Positions 52,737 through 61,258 of a DNA stretch of 64,000 nt are shown here, piece by piece. A program made the translations under genes and the position numbers. Location of the stretch: positions 7,688,001-7,752,000 of the forward strand of contig NZ_CP107903.1 in the NCBI RefSeq assembly GCF_036013955.1, in the 5' to 3' direction. The stretch's first letter is position 1; each line of letters opens with the position of its first letter. This DNA is from Streptomyces sp. NBC_00459. Lineage in GTDB: Bacteria; Actinomycetota; Actinomycetes; Streptomycetales; Streptomycetaceae. Below the pieces are notes generated by a model. It was given only the letters and a program-made list of their open reading frames with translations, ran no database searches and was not told where the DNA came from.

Positions 52737-54119
52737 CTAATTCCCCGATTCGAGCTCCCTTGATTCGCCAGACAACGTCTTGTTGGATCCTCCGTGTAGC
52801 AGTAATTTCCATTCCGCTACCCCTTCCGTTGTGGTTCCAAGAAGCGGTAGGATGCGGATCAATCCGCCTTCGATGCTTTGCATATCAGCCTCGCTCGGAT
52901 TGTCATCCCTGATTGCCGCGAAATATCTGATTGCGCCGTCGCGATCTCCGTTCACAATTGCCGCATTCGCAGCTGTCGCGTAAATCCAGAAATTTCGATC
53001 CGGGAGTCTCTCGATTATGGAGAGAGTGCGTTGATATATGTCGGCTGCGCCATGCCTATCCCCGAGTCGAAGTTTGGCTGCAGCAAAAAGATCTCCGAGA
53101 TAGTAGGAGTCGGGGTTCTCTTGGAACGCTTTCGCGTAAGTGTCATGCGCCTCTGTGTGTTGATCCTGCTCTCTGTGCCATCGTCCTTTCAGGGCTGCGC
53201 ACTCTGCATTCTTCGTAAATGCGTGAGGGTCCAGTGTTTCGATCTCGCTGATCACGCGAGCGGCGGCAGGGTAATTATGCTCCGCCAGGTAAGTCTGACC
53301 GAGAGAGCGCATGATGAAGATATCTCGCGGTGAAAGGCGACGAGCCAGCTCGAACTGCTGGGCGGCTTCGGTATAGTGCGCCGATGCCATATAGAGTTGT
53401 GCCAGGCGTCGATGGAGGCGAATGTCGATAGGCTTTTCGCCTTTTTCTTCACTCTGCCCAAAGGCGACGAGAAGCCATTCATGCAGTTGCCGGACTTCGG
53501 AATGGCGGTGGTGCTCCGTTAGGATATCCAGTCGCGTGCACCATTCGTTCACAATTGGTTCCGTTGGAATGAGTGGCGAAGTGCGTAGGGCCTCGCGGGT
53601 CGCTTCCAGGAGATTTTTTGCCGCAACGTCAACTCTCTGTGCCGCGCGGATGACCACTGCTTTTTGGGTGACATCACTGAAATCGTGAACGAACTCATCG
53701 AGGAGTTGCTTGATGTCCTCGTATTGGTCTCCTCGGGCGACTTGGGCGTGACTGCTCCGTAGCGGGGAAGGGATGTCATCCATGCCGATTTGGAAAGCCA
53801 GGGGACGCACGCGACGCAGCGTTGAATCCTCATTCGTCAACGCTGCCCCATAAACAGCTCCGGCCTCCCAGAGTACCCAAGGTTTCTGGACGGACGTTGG
53901 TGTGAGTAGTACCAACGTCACAGCCGCTCCGCGAACCTGCTCACCAATCCAGCGGAACCAGTCTTCCCCGATTGGAACACCGCCACCAAGCTCGCGACTC
54001 GTTGAATATGTTACTGTGACTGATTCACTTCCGAAGAGCTCGAAGATCGCATCTCGTATAGCGTCTGCTACAGCCTGGTCTGTGTGTGTATGACTGATGA
54101 AAATCGTAGCTGATGACAT
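52737..54119 (-). CDS. TIR-domain protein with C-terminal TPR-type repeats
   Basis: The ATG at 54119 gives 460 residues; an in-frame start about 100 codons earlier would overlap the neighbouring gene and was not chosen. Residues 1-150 are a TIR domain: ATIFISHTHTDQAVADAIRDA at the start and the WxxxE motif as Trp81-x3-Glu85 (PWVLWEAG), where the glutamate is the expected NAD-cleaving residue. Residues about 220-440 are helical TPR-like repeats (HRRLAQLYMASAHYTEAAQQF, SLGQTYLAEHNYPAAARVI, AAKLRLGDRHGAADIYQR). TIR-TPR proteins are candidate anti-phage effectors. Sampled lines here are about 55-57% GC, well below the flanks, so it is probably acquired DNA. Confidence 0.85.
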   Translation of the reverse strand: MSSATIFISHTHTDQAVADAIRDAIFELFGSESVTVTYSTSRELGGGVPIGEDWFRWIGEQVRGAAVTLVLLTPTSVQKPWVLWEAGAVYGAALTNEDSTLRRVRPLAFQIGMDDIPSPLRSSHAQVARGDQYEDIKQLLDEFVHDFSDVTQKAVVIRAAQRVDVAAKNLLEATREALRTSPLIPTEPIVNEWCTRLDILTEHHRHSEVRQLHEWLLVAFGQSEEKGEKPIDIRLHRRLAQLYMASAHYTEAAQQFELARRLSPRDIFIMRSLGQTYLAEHNYPAAARVISEIETLDPHAFTKNAECAALKGRWHREQDQHTEAHDTYAKAFQENPDSYYLGDLFAAAKLRLGDRHGAADIYQRTLSIIERLPDRNFWIYATAANAAIVNGDRDGAIRYFAAIRDDNPSEADMQSIEGGLIRILPLLGTTTEGVAEWKLLLHGGSNKTLSGESRELESGN

Positions 54120-54408
54120 TTCAGAATCACTCTCGCTGTGAGTCTGGTGGTCAAATGATCCTATGCGGCAAAAATTGTAAAGACAAAGAGCTGATCGGCA
54201 CTCTCTGCAAGGCAGCTCAGTCCGATCACCTCGCCTCGCCTCGCCCTGTCTGGGCGATCTCTTCTGTAATAGCGCGGACAACAGCACGGCGAGTGGCGGA
54301 ATTCCATGTTTGATGACCGGTGCATCCGATGCGTGCCACAGAACTCCCCTCTTGGCCGACTCCCAGAAGTGGCGCCCCGCTGGAGTCAGATATACGTCAT
54401 AGCTCGCT

Positions 54409-54822
54409 TCATGCGTTCTTTCCCTCACCCATCATCTGGGTAACAGCTCTCGCAATAGTGTCCCATTTCCATGCCATAGTGCGGTTTTGTTGCAGACCGG
54501 CTGGCAGGGTGCTGGAGGTGTTGGCTCCGTCAACATAGACCCCGAAGGTCGGCACGTTGAGCTCCTTCGCCATGGCGATCTCCTTGGCGACGCCAGTGGC
54601 GGTGTTCATGGACCTGCCGACCAGCACGATGCACATGTTCGTGCTGGCCATCTTCCGCTTGACGAGTGCCTCCCACTGTGACTGCGGCAGCTTGGTCTTG
54701 CTTGACCAGTCGTGGACGGTGAAGGGCGTGGGTGAGTCGGTCTTCGCTTGACCCGCGAACAAGATCTTCTGGGTCTCGTTGTTGTCGAAGTCGAAGCTGA
54801 CGAAAGCGCGAGGGTCTGACAT
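54409..54822 (-). CDS. ThsB-like TIR-fold protein (Thoeris sensor type)
   Basis: The ATG at 54822, with GGGGGAG upstream, gives 137 residues. It is a single TIR-like domain of the ThsB/DUF1863 kind: RAFVSFDFDNNE at the start, FTVHDWSSKTKLPQSQWE, then MCIVLVGRSMNTATGVAKEIAMA with Glu81 at the expected catalytic position. In Thoeris, ThsB senses phage and makes a cyclic ADP-ribose-type signal. No ThsA (SIR2 or SLOG effector) is visible in this window. The next gene in the same direction, 289 bases on, is the TIR-TPR protein, which may be the partner. Confidence 0.82.
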   Translation of the reverse strand: MSDPRAFVSFDFDNNETQKILFAGQAKTDSPTPFTVHDWSSKTKLPQSQWEALVKRKMASTNMCIVLVGRSMNTATGVAKEIAMAKELNVPTFGVYVDGANTSSTLPAGLQQNRTMAWKWDTIARAVTQMMGEGKNA

Positions 54823-55176
54823 GGCTCCCCCTGATGAGGCTTTTGGGATCGGCTTCACCATAGAGGCAGGGCAGGGCAGTTGTCCGGGGGTCAGTATGAC
54901 GGCAGTGGTGACCGCATCAAGGGCGCACAACGGCTGACTGCCGCTGGCGCTGATGCTGGGCGGGCCGGTTGGGGCCGCTGCCAGGCGGTGGCCGATCCTA
55001 CGGATCAGAAGGTTGCAGGGTCCACTTCTGCTCTCTACTCATGGAGTTGCGGGCGGGCGTGGGCGCAGGGCTCAGCAGGTGCCCCTCTCTCCGGGAATGC
55101 TGACACGGTCAGTGTGACCCCAGGCTTTCCTGTGTGCCCGGGACAGGGGATCGAGTGCGCATGAGGCAGTAACAAG
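54823..55176. other. Gene-free gap between the ThsB-like gene and the IS3 remnant
   Basis: No supported gene, RNA or clear repeat was found in these 354 bases. They must contain the promoter of the leftward ThsB-like gene and perhaps the lost 5' part of the decayed transposase. Confidence 0.5.
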
Positions 55177-55880
55177 GCCAGTCTGGACCGAGGAGGTCTG
55201 GCTGTATCAGGCCACGGTCATCGACATTGCCTCGCGCCGGGTGGTGGGCTGGGCTACCGCCGATCACCTGTGGACCGAGCTGGTCGCCGATGCCGTCAAG
55301 TCCGCCTGCCGGCAGCGTCGCCCCACCCGTCCGGTGATCTTCCACTCCGACCGCGGAACCCAATCAGTACACCAGTCGGCAATTCGCCTCCCTGCCACGG
55401 GAGTTGGGCATCCGGCTGTCGGTGGGCCGCACCGGTCAGTGCTGGGACAACGCGCTCGCCGAGTCGTTCTTCGCCACCATCAAACGGGAGTTGCTCGACA
55501 CGAGCTCCTGGCCCAGCCTGGCCGCTGCCCACGCTGCCCACGCTGCCCACGCTGCCCACGCTGCCCACGCTGCCCACGCTGCCCACGCTGCCCACGCTGC
55601 CCACGCTGCCCACGCTGCCCACGCTGCCCACGCTGCCCACGCTGCCCACGCTGCCCACGCTGCCCACGCTGCCCACGCTGCCCACGCTGCCCACGCTGCC
55701 CACGCTGCCCACGCTGCCCACGCTGCCCACGCTGCCCACGCTGCCCACGCTGCCCACGCTGCCCACGCTGCCCACGCTGCGATCTTCGATTTCGTCGACG
55801 GCTGGTACAACTTGCACCGACTGCACGGCAGCCTCGGCTACCGCAGCCCTGCCGAATACGAGACCGCGTTCACGGCCTGA
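55177..55880 (+). pseudogene. Decayed IS3-family transposase (OrfB, DDE/rve domain) with frameshift and internal minisatellite
   Basis: The C-terminal half of an IS3-type OrfB is recognisable: VIDIASRRVVGWATADHL, then FHSDRGTQ, then in another frame GRTGQCWDNALAESFFATIK, and finally IFDFVDGWYNLHRLHGSLGY with the end SPAEYETAF. The N-terminal part is missing. Between HSDRGTQ and the next block, the bases at 55361-55367 read CAATCAG where CAG is expected, a 4-base insertion that shifts the frame. A 252-bp tandem repeat (55524-55775) is inserted in frame after SWPSLAA. The gene cannot give an active transposase. Confidence 0.88.
55524..55775 (+). repeat. Perfect 9-bp minisatellite, 28 copies, within the transposase remnant
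   Basis: The unit GCTGCCCAC is repeated 28 times without a mismatch. In the transposase frame it encodes Ala-Ala-His. The unit contains no stop in any frame, so all six frames are open across it. One copy is probably ancestral, because SLAAA-like sequence and an AAIFDF continuation flank the array. Copy number may be affected by assembly, as the array is longer than a short read. Confidence 0.97.
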
Positions 55881-55939
55881 CCACCACACCAGTGGTGTCC
55901 GTCAAAGCGGAACAAGCTCACTGCGGCAGCACTCAGATG

Positions 55940-57700
55940 TCAGCCGCCGCCGTCATGCTGGAGGACGCGTTCCCCGTCCGCCGACACCGATGCCTTCGCG
56001 ACGATCTCGCCTCCCCCATAGAATCGGAAGAACCAACTGGCCCCGGATGGTGGCCTGCCAAGGGCGACAGAGATGAGGGCGTACGGCACCTCGACCGCCC
56101 GTGCTGCCGCCTTTCTGGCGCGATCGCACGCCTCGAGCCATTTGCCGGGAATCGGGCTCGCCGCTAGCGGCGACGTCATGACCAAGTGGCGTTCATCCTC
56201 GTTGTCCACGGCCGCGCCCTGGACGGTACACATGATCCGCCGGTAGTCGTAGCGGTACCCTGTGCGCCCGGCTTCGGTGATCCGGGTGACGTTGGTTCCA
56301 CACATCTCGACCACCCACTGCCCTGCGGTCCCGTCGTGGTGCATCAGAGCCTTACCAGCGCTGCCCACCACCGGGCTGACCGCTGGTCGCACGACACCCG
56401 TGTTCGAGAGGAATGCCAGTTGCCACTGGCAGGACGGCTCTTGCTCCGAGAGGAGGGAGTACGCCATACCTACGGCCTCCGCTGCGGTGAGCCCTCGCTT
56501 CGGAAGATCCCAGATCTTAGTCTCCAAAGCTTTCAACAAGGTGTGCATGCTCAGGACAATATTGCCCGTCTCCTCGTCGATCCGGCTCGGTAAATGTCGT
56601 GCATTGAGGAATTCTCTCGGCAGGTCCAGGTCCCGGATCGCGCCGGTGCGCGGATCGACACCGACGGCCAGCACGCTCATCGACAGGGCGGGATCGAAGA
56701 AGGAGATCTTCCAGGTCGGGATGCCCCGAGTGTGCTTGTCTCGTTCGAGGCAGGACAGCACGAAGAGGTTAGCCTCTTGATGGAGAGGGCCGTCGAGGCC
56801 GAAGGCGTAATTGGTCGCGACATCGATCGCCTCCGCCGAGTCGATGAACGCTTCCTGTAGGAGCAACGGTCGGAACTTCGAGTACCGCTTGGTGATTCTG
56901 GTGACCTCATCCCCGCCCTGTTCCAGGATCGCGGAGGCTCGCTCCTCCGACAGCGCCGCCCGGTGGTTGAGCGCGCACGACATCACGACGGCAGACCCCG
57001 CTACAGGCACAGGATCGCTGCCCTGGAGGGCGAGCTTCGGGAGTTCCTGTACTCCGCCGTCGACGACGGCGTAGGGGTGGATCCATGACCCGACGACATC
57101 ACAAAACTCAGTGATCCAGAAGCGGCTGGTGCCGTTCATCGCGTCGGCGAACTCCCAGTCTTCGGCGTTGGCCAGGCTGTACAACGTCCCGACACCCTGC
57201 TGGGAGACACCGAAGAGTTCGCCTGGAGGCGCATACCTGGCCTTGACGAGCGCCACCGCCTCTTTCGCGCGCAGGAATCTCCCTCGCACAGGGACATCCT
57301 CGATCGCGCAGATGAGGCGGTGCAACGAGCGCCGGTACTCTCGGTGTCTGCGAAAGTCAGCGTGGGCCAGACCAGCGAAGCTCGGCGCCCAGGAGACCGG
57401 GACGTCCTCAAGGAGCACCGGGAGGACACGGACGCCGGTGGACCTGGCGATCTGGATCTCGCGCTCCACCCAAAACGAGCCCGCCGACGCTTGCGAGACC
57501 ACGACCATCAGGCTGGCGCACCGAGCGATCGTGGCCTCGAGATCCTGGAAGTTCGAGCCGATGGCTTGGCCGACCCGGAGTTCACGTTCGTCGAGCCACA
57601 GGGAGACATCGGCGTCGGACCTCTCCAGGTCGCCGACCAGACGGCGGACAAAGTCTTTGTCGCGGCTGCTATAGGAGACGAAGACCTGCATGCCGGTCAT
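55940..57700 (-). CDS. TIR-domain protein with long unassigned C-terminal region
   Basis: The ATG at 57700 gives 586 residues; an ATG three codons later is equally possible, and neither has a clear ribosome binding site. Residues about 4-140 are a TIR domain: MQVFVSYSSRDKDFVRRL, WLDERELRVGQ, and WxxxE as Trp77-x3-Glu81 (FWVERE). The remaining 440 residues match nothing I know. They show about four similar blocks (RFWITEF, PTWKISFF, CQWQLAF, ASWFFRF near residues 191, 327, 425 and 556), each followed by a beta-hairpin-like stretch, suggesting a repeated binding module. Its GC is closer to the genome average than the TIR-TPR gene. Probable effector or sensor of a defence system. Confidence 0.82.
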   Translation of the reverse strand: MTGMQVFVSYSSRDKDFVRRLVGDLERSDADVSLWLDERELRVGQAIGSNFQDLEATIARCASLMVVVSQASAGSFWVEREIQIARSTGVRVLPVLLEDVPVSWAPSFAGLAHADFRRHREYRRSLHRLICAIEDVPVRGRFLRAKEAVALVKARYAPPGELFGVSQQGVGTLYSLANAEDWEFADAMNGTSRFWITEFCDVVGSWIHPYAVVDGGVQELPKLALQGSDPVPVAGSAVVMSCALNHRAALSEERASAILEQGGDEVTRITKRYSKFRPLLLQEAFIDSAEAIDVATNYAFGLDGPLHQEANLFVLSCLERDKHTRGIPTWKISFFDPALSMSVLAVGVDPRTGAIRDLDLPREFLNARHLPSRIDEETGNIVLSMHTLLKALETKIWDLPKRGLTAAEAVGMAYSLLSEQEPSCQWQLAFLSNTGVVRPAVSPVVGSAGKALMHHDGTAGQWVVEMCGTNVTRITEAGRTGYRYDYRRIMCTVQGAAVDNEDERHLVMTSPLAASPIPGKWLEACDRARKAAARAVEVPYALISVALGRPPSGASWFFRFYGGGEIVAKASVSADGERVLQHDGGG

Positions 57701-58244
57701 TCTGCCGTGATTGACCGCCCCGGGACTGGCCGATTCGAAAATGCGAACTGCCGCCGGAGGAGGGAGCGCAGAGGAGTCAGCCAATACGTCGGCGACCTCC
57801 TAGTGGTGCGTGCTGAGGGTCCGGTGGTCTCTGCAACTGTGGTCTCTCGAGTAATCAGCACGCCCGCTGCGCGCGGTAAGCCTGTCTTTACCGTCGGTAG
57901 TACCAGCGCGTTCAGCGACTGGCGGGCCCAGCACGGACGACAGCTGCCTTCTGGATAGATGCTGTCAAGCTGACGGCCGACCGCCGGTACTTGCGGCTCT
58001 CCATCTGGTATTGGTCAATGATTTCTGCAACTCTTCGCGATGTAACGGACGCTGCGAAATCTCCTGGCCTATTCGACTTCCACAAGCGGTGGTAGGGCGT
58101 GACCACCAGAGACAGGGCCGAGAGCCACAGCGCCGTACTCAAGACGGCGCTGCCCGCTACCAGTCATCTCTGTTGATCGGAGTGGACCGCCGGATTGGTC
58201 GCCAACTCAGCCCCCGGGTCCCGCGTCCCAGCCCATGATCACGG
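57701..58244. other. Gene-poor stretch right of the TIR gene
   Basis: In 544 bases I find no supported gene. Short open frames exist on both strands but lack recognisable products or good ribosome binding sites. The DNA is likely degraded mobile-element sequence next to the IS5 remnant, plus the promoter of the leftward TIR gene. Confidence 0.45.
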
Positions 58245-58479
58245 GAGTATGACTCAACAGCCAGCTGCTGCGAAGTGGATCCGCCCACACAATGACAGGC
58301 GGAGCGGCGACTCCTCGGCCAAGCATCGCCGCCAACGAGTGAACGTCCAGATCGGCACCGACCTCACCGCGGCACGCACACACCAGATCATCCGGATCTG
58401 CGAGCGACAGGGGGTCCTGGTCCTGGCCAACCCGGCCTACCAGGGCGCCAACCCAGCCGGAGCCGGACGGAAACCGTGA
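58245..58479 (+). pseudogene. IS5-family (DDE_Tnp_4-type) transposase remnant
   Basis: The translation SSAKHRRQRVNVQI then DLTAARTHQIIRICERQG and AYQGANPAG matches the conserved core of Streptomyces IS5-type transposases (normally SGKHRRHGVNVQV...HDLTAARTHRIIRICERQG...YQGAG). About 17-20 residues between the two blocks are missing, and both ends of the gene are absent, so it is an internally deleted fragment. It marks the right boundary of the island. Confidence 0.75.
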
Positions 58480-58551
58480 TGGCCGGGTTTCCGCCGACTG
58501 AAGCGCCAACCGGGCAGCGCCCCACGTACGCCGGACCAGGGCGCCGTGCCG

Positions 58552-59352
58552 CTACCCGTTGACCCCCGTGTAATGCCCCAGACTCCACCGCCACAGCCAC
58601 CGCGCCCCCAGGAACGCCACCAGCCCCAGCAGCGGAGAGGCCGCCGCCAGCCAGTACGGCACGCCCGTGTCGTGGCCGTGGCCGGTCAGTACCGCCGCCG
58701 GGAAGTACGCGACGAACGCGAGCGGCAGTCCGAAGGTGAGGAAGCCGCTCACCGCCCTGGGCAGCACGTTGAGCGGATAGCTGCCGAACGTGCCGAGCAG
58801 CTCCTCCAGCCAGCGCCCCCAGTAGTCGGCGGCCGGGAAGCGCAGCGAGGCGCAGGCCACCGCCGTGAACAGGGCCGCCTCCAGGAGCATCCCGCCGAGG
58901 ACGCAGACCACGAGGTACGTGATCCGGCCCGCCGTCCAGTCCAGGTCGCTGCGGGAGAGCGCGCCCACCATCAGGCCCACGGCGACCGTCAGGTCGCCGA
59001 TGGCGTTGGTGGGGAAGTAGGAGAGCTGGACCTGGCGGAACACGGGCATCGGACGGACCAGATAGGTGTCGATCATCCCCTCCTGGATGATCTTGCCGAT
59101 GCCGTGCATCCGCCCGAGGAACAGCACGAAGATGCCGTGTGCCAGCATCCGGGTCGCCGGGATCAGCAGCACCTCCGAGCTGTCCCAGCCGCCCATCCCG
59201 GTGAACCGGGTCAGCAGCACCGTGGCGAACACGATCACCGACACCTGCCAGATGGCGCCGATCCCGATCATCAGCAGGAACTCGGAGCGGTACTCCAGCT
59301 GGGCGCGGAAGTTGAGGCGCGTGATGCGCCAGGCTATGCGGACGGCGTTCAC
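58552..59352 (-). CDS. ABC-2 type transporter permease
   Basis: The GTG at 59352 gives 266 residues with about six membrane helices (FLLMIGIGAIWQVSVIVFATVLL, MLLEAALFTAVACASL). It belongs to the ABC-2/DUF990-like permeases that pair with DrrA/NatA-type ATPases. It is the last gene of a three-gene operon, starting 5 bases after the stop of the other permease; GAGG in the overlap serves as ribosome binding site. The pair likely forms a heterodimeric exporter. Confidence 0.9.
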   Translation of the reverse strand: MNAVRIAWRITRLNFRAQLEYRSEFLLMIGIGAIWQVSVIVFATVLLTRFTGMGGWDSSEVLLIPATRMLAHGIFVLFLGRMHGIGKIIQEGMIDTYLVRPMPVFRQVQLSYFPTNAIGDLTVAVGLMVGALSRSDLDWTAGRITYLVVCVLGGMLLEAALFTAVACASLRFPAADYWGRWLEELLGTFGSYPLNVLPRAVSGFLTFGLPLAFVAYFPAAVLTGHGHDTGVPYWLAAASPLLGLVAFLGARWLWRWSLGHYTGVNG

Positions 59353-59357
59353 AGGCC

Positions 59358-60161
59358 TCAGCCTCCCTGGGAGACGACACGGAGGGCGGCCCGCCGCCAC
59401 AGGAACCGGGTGAACAGGGCCAGTACGAGGACCCAGCCGGCCTGGACGGAGAGCTGGAAGGCGGCGTCCGAGAGCGGGATGCGCCCCACGTACAGCGAGA
59501 GCGGCACGCTCAGCGTGGCCTGGAAGGGCAGGAAGGAGCTGAGCGTGATGAACCAGTCCGGGAAGAACCACAGGGGTGCGTACACCCCGGACAGCAGGTT
59601 CTGAGCGAAGATCAGGATGAGCATCGCGGCGCCGTTGCGCAGCGTCCAGAAGCAGAACTGGTCGATGACGAGCATCACGTAGTAGAGAACCAGCTGGCCG
59701 AGCAGCAGACTGAGCGCGAACACCCCGGCCACGGCTGCCGATCCGGGCGGCTGGACCACCCCGGCGGCCAGACAGAGGGCGAAGCCGGTCAGCGCCCACG
59801 CGAACCCGTACAACTGCTCGCCGAGCGCCCGCAGCGCGTAGTAGCGCTGGGGCGCCAGCGGGCGCAGGTACCAGTACACGATCGTGCCGAAGTGCATGTG
59901 CTGGAGCACGGTGTCGCGGCCCGCGTACTGGTCCAACTCCCGCAGCCGGGAGGCGAGTACGGCCATGACGGCATACGTCACCGCCTGCTCGCGGTCGATA
60001 CCGGCCGTCGTACCGGTCTGCTGGTACAGGCCGTTCCACAGGGACGCGACCAGGACCACCTGGACGGTCAGCCGGATCAGGGCGGCGGTCATCCGGGGCG
60101 GGGCGTACAGCTCACCGAGAGGGGTGACCCTGGTGGCCCGCCAGGCGTGCAGGACGGCCAT
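59358..60161 (-). CDS. ABC-2 type transporter permease
   Basis: A 267-residue membrane protein with about six helices (MTAALIRLTVQVVLVASLW, LLLGQLVLYYVMLVIDQFCFW, MLILIFAQNLLSGVYAPLWFF). Its ATG begins one base after the ATPase stop. It is the partner of the next permease, and the exported substrate is unknown. Confidence 0.9.
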   Translation of the reverse strand: MAVLHAWRATRVTPLGELYAPPRMTAALIRLTVQVVLVASLWNGLYQQTGTTAGIDREQAVTYAVMAVLASRLRELDQYAGRDTVLQHMHFGTIVYWYLRPLAPQRYYALRALGEQLYGFAWALTGFALCLAAGVVQPPGSAAVAGVFALSLLLGQLVLYYVMLVIDQFCFWTLRNGAAMLILIFAQNLLSGVYAPLWFFPDWFITLSSFLPFQATLSVPLSLYVGRIPLSDAAFQLSVQAGWVLVLALFTRFLWRRAALRVVSQGG

Positions 60162-60162
60162 G

Positions 60163-61176
60163 TCAGCCGCCCCCGAGCGATTCGGGTGCCTCGGCCTGGA
60201 CGTAGGCGGCCCGCATCACGTCCTCCAGGTCGGCCTCGTCGAGGGCGATGTCCGTCACCTCGTGCCGTTCGATCACCCGCTTGAGTGCCTGGTGGACCGT
60301 CGGGGCGTCCGGACCGTCGGGTCCGAAGACCACCTGCGGGCCCTCGCGGCGGAGTACGGCGATGCCCGGGAGCGGCACGGCCTCCGCGTGCGGGTCGGCC
60401 AGCGTCGCCCGGACCTGCCAGGTCGAGCCGAACCTCTTCTTGATCTCGTCCAGCGTGCCGTCCAGCACGAGCCGGCCGTGGTTGACGAGGACGACCCGCT
60501 CGGCGAGCCGCTCGACCTCCGTCATGTCGTGGGTGGTCAGCAGCACGGTCCGGCCGCGCTCCTCGACCTGGTGGCGCAGGAACTCGCGGACCTGCTCCTT
60601 GACGACCACGTCCATGCCGATGGTGGGTTCGTCGAGGAACACCACCGGCGGGTCGTGCAGCAGCGCCGCCGCCAGGTCGCAGCGCACCCGCTGGCCCAGC
60701 GACAGATGCCGTACGCGGGTGTCCCAGAACGTGGACAGTTCCAGCAGGTCGTCGAACTCCTGGAGGCGTACGGCGTGTTCGGGCTTCGGTATCTCGTAGA
60801 TGTCCCGCAGGATCGAGAACGACTCGCGCACCGGCAGGTCCCACCAGAGCTGGGTGCGCTGGCCGAACACCGCCCCGATGTTGCGGGCGTTGCGCTCGCG
60901 CTCCAGGTACGGCACCACGCCGGCGACGCGTGCCTCGCCGGACGTGGGGGTCAGGATGCCGGTGAGCATCTTGATGGTCGTCGACTTGCCGGCGCCGTTC
61001 GGCCCCAGCAGGGCCAGGAGTTCACCCGGCGCCACATCGAAGGTGATGTCGGAGACGGCGTCCTTCGCGACCCGCTCAGGGTTGACGAGGGAGCGCAGCG
61101 CGCCGGTGAAACCGGGACGCCGCACTGTGGTGTGGAAGGTCCGGGACAGTCCCCGGACCTCTATGGAACCACTCAC
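60163..61176 (-). CDS. ABC transporter ATP-binding protein (DrrA/NatA-like)
   Basis: A 337-residue ATPase, long for the group because of a C-terminal domain of about 100 residues (from FGSTWQVRATLADPHAE). Walker A is GPNGAGKST, signature HLSLGQRVRCDLAAAL, Walker B VVFLDEPTIGMD and H-loop LLTTHDMTEVERLAER. It drives export through the two permeases encoded right after it. The first 30 residues carry an insertion (RRPGFTGALRSLVNPERVAKD) before the first nucleotide-binding strand, as seen in the DUF990-linked subfamily. Confidence 0.93.
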   Translation of the reverse strand: MSGSIEVRGLSRTFHTTVRRPGFTGALRSLVNPERVAKDAVSDITFDVAPGELLALLGPNGAGKSTTIKMLTGILTPTSGEARVAGVVPYLERERNARNIGAVFGQRTQLWWDLPVRESFSILRDIYEIPKPEHAVRLQEFDDLLELSTFWDTRVRHLSLGQRVRCDLAAALLHDPPVVFLDEPTIGMDVVVKEQVREFLRHQVEERGRTVLLTTHDMTEVERLAERVVLVNHGRLVLDGTLDEIKKRFGSTWQVRATLADPHAEAVPLPGIAVLRREGPQVVFGPDGPDAPTVHQALKRVIERHEVTDIALDEADLEDVMRAAYVQAEAPESLGGG

Positions 61177-61208
61177 TCAGGGAACCTCCGGGAGTTCGCG
61201 ACGCACGA

Positions 61209-61244
61209 ACACGGCCGTCCGGCTGGGAAGCCGGACGGCCGTGT
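61209..61244 (-). terminator. Terminator hairpin between GH2 gene and ABC operon
   Basis: ACACGGCCGTCCGGC (61209-61223) and its exact complement (61230-61244) form a perfect 15-bp stem with a 6-base loop. On the minus strand it starts 14 bases after the GH2 stop, so it should terminate that transcript before the ABC exporter operon. Confidence 0.9.
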
Positions 61245-61258
61245 GACCGGTAACATCC

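Noticed and set aside
54120..54428. Extended N-terminus of the TIR-TPR protein
   Set aside because: It would overlap the ThsB-like gene, and the TIR domain starts right at the ATG at 54119. The extra codons show no conserved feature.
52737..54822. Complete classical Thoeris system
   Set aside because: A ThsB-like protein is present but no ThsA with SIR2 or SLOG/Macro domains is visible. Calling it Thoeris outright would go beyond the sequence.
55524..55775. CRISPR array
   Set aside because: The unit is 9 bp with no spacers and there are no cas genes, so it is a tandem minisatellite.
55270..56076. Apparent Pro-Thr-Leu, Cys-Pro-Arg, Ser-Val-Gly and Ala-Ala-Trp repeat proteins across the minisatellite
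   Set aside because: The 9-bp unit has no stop in any frame, so all frames are open. Only the Ala-Ala-His frame continues into transposase sequence.
57912..58142. Minus-strand 76-codon open frame
   Set aside because: It has no recognisable domain, no good ribosome binding site and degraded surroundings; it is left as unannotated sequence.
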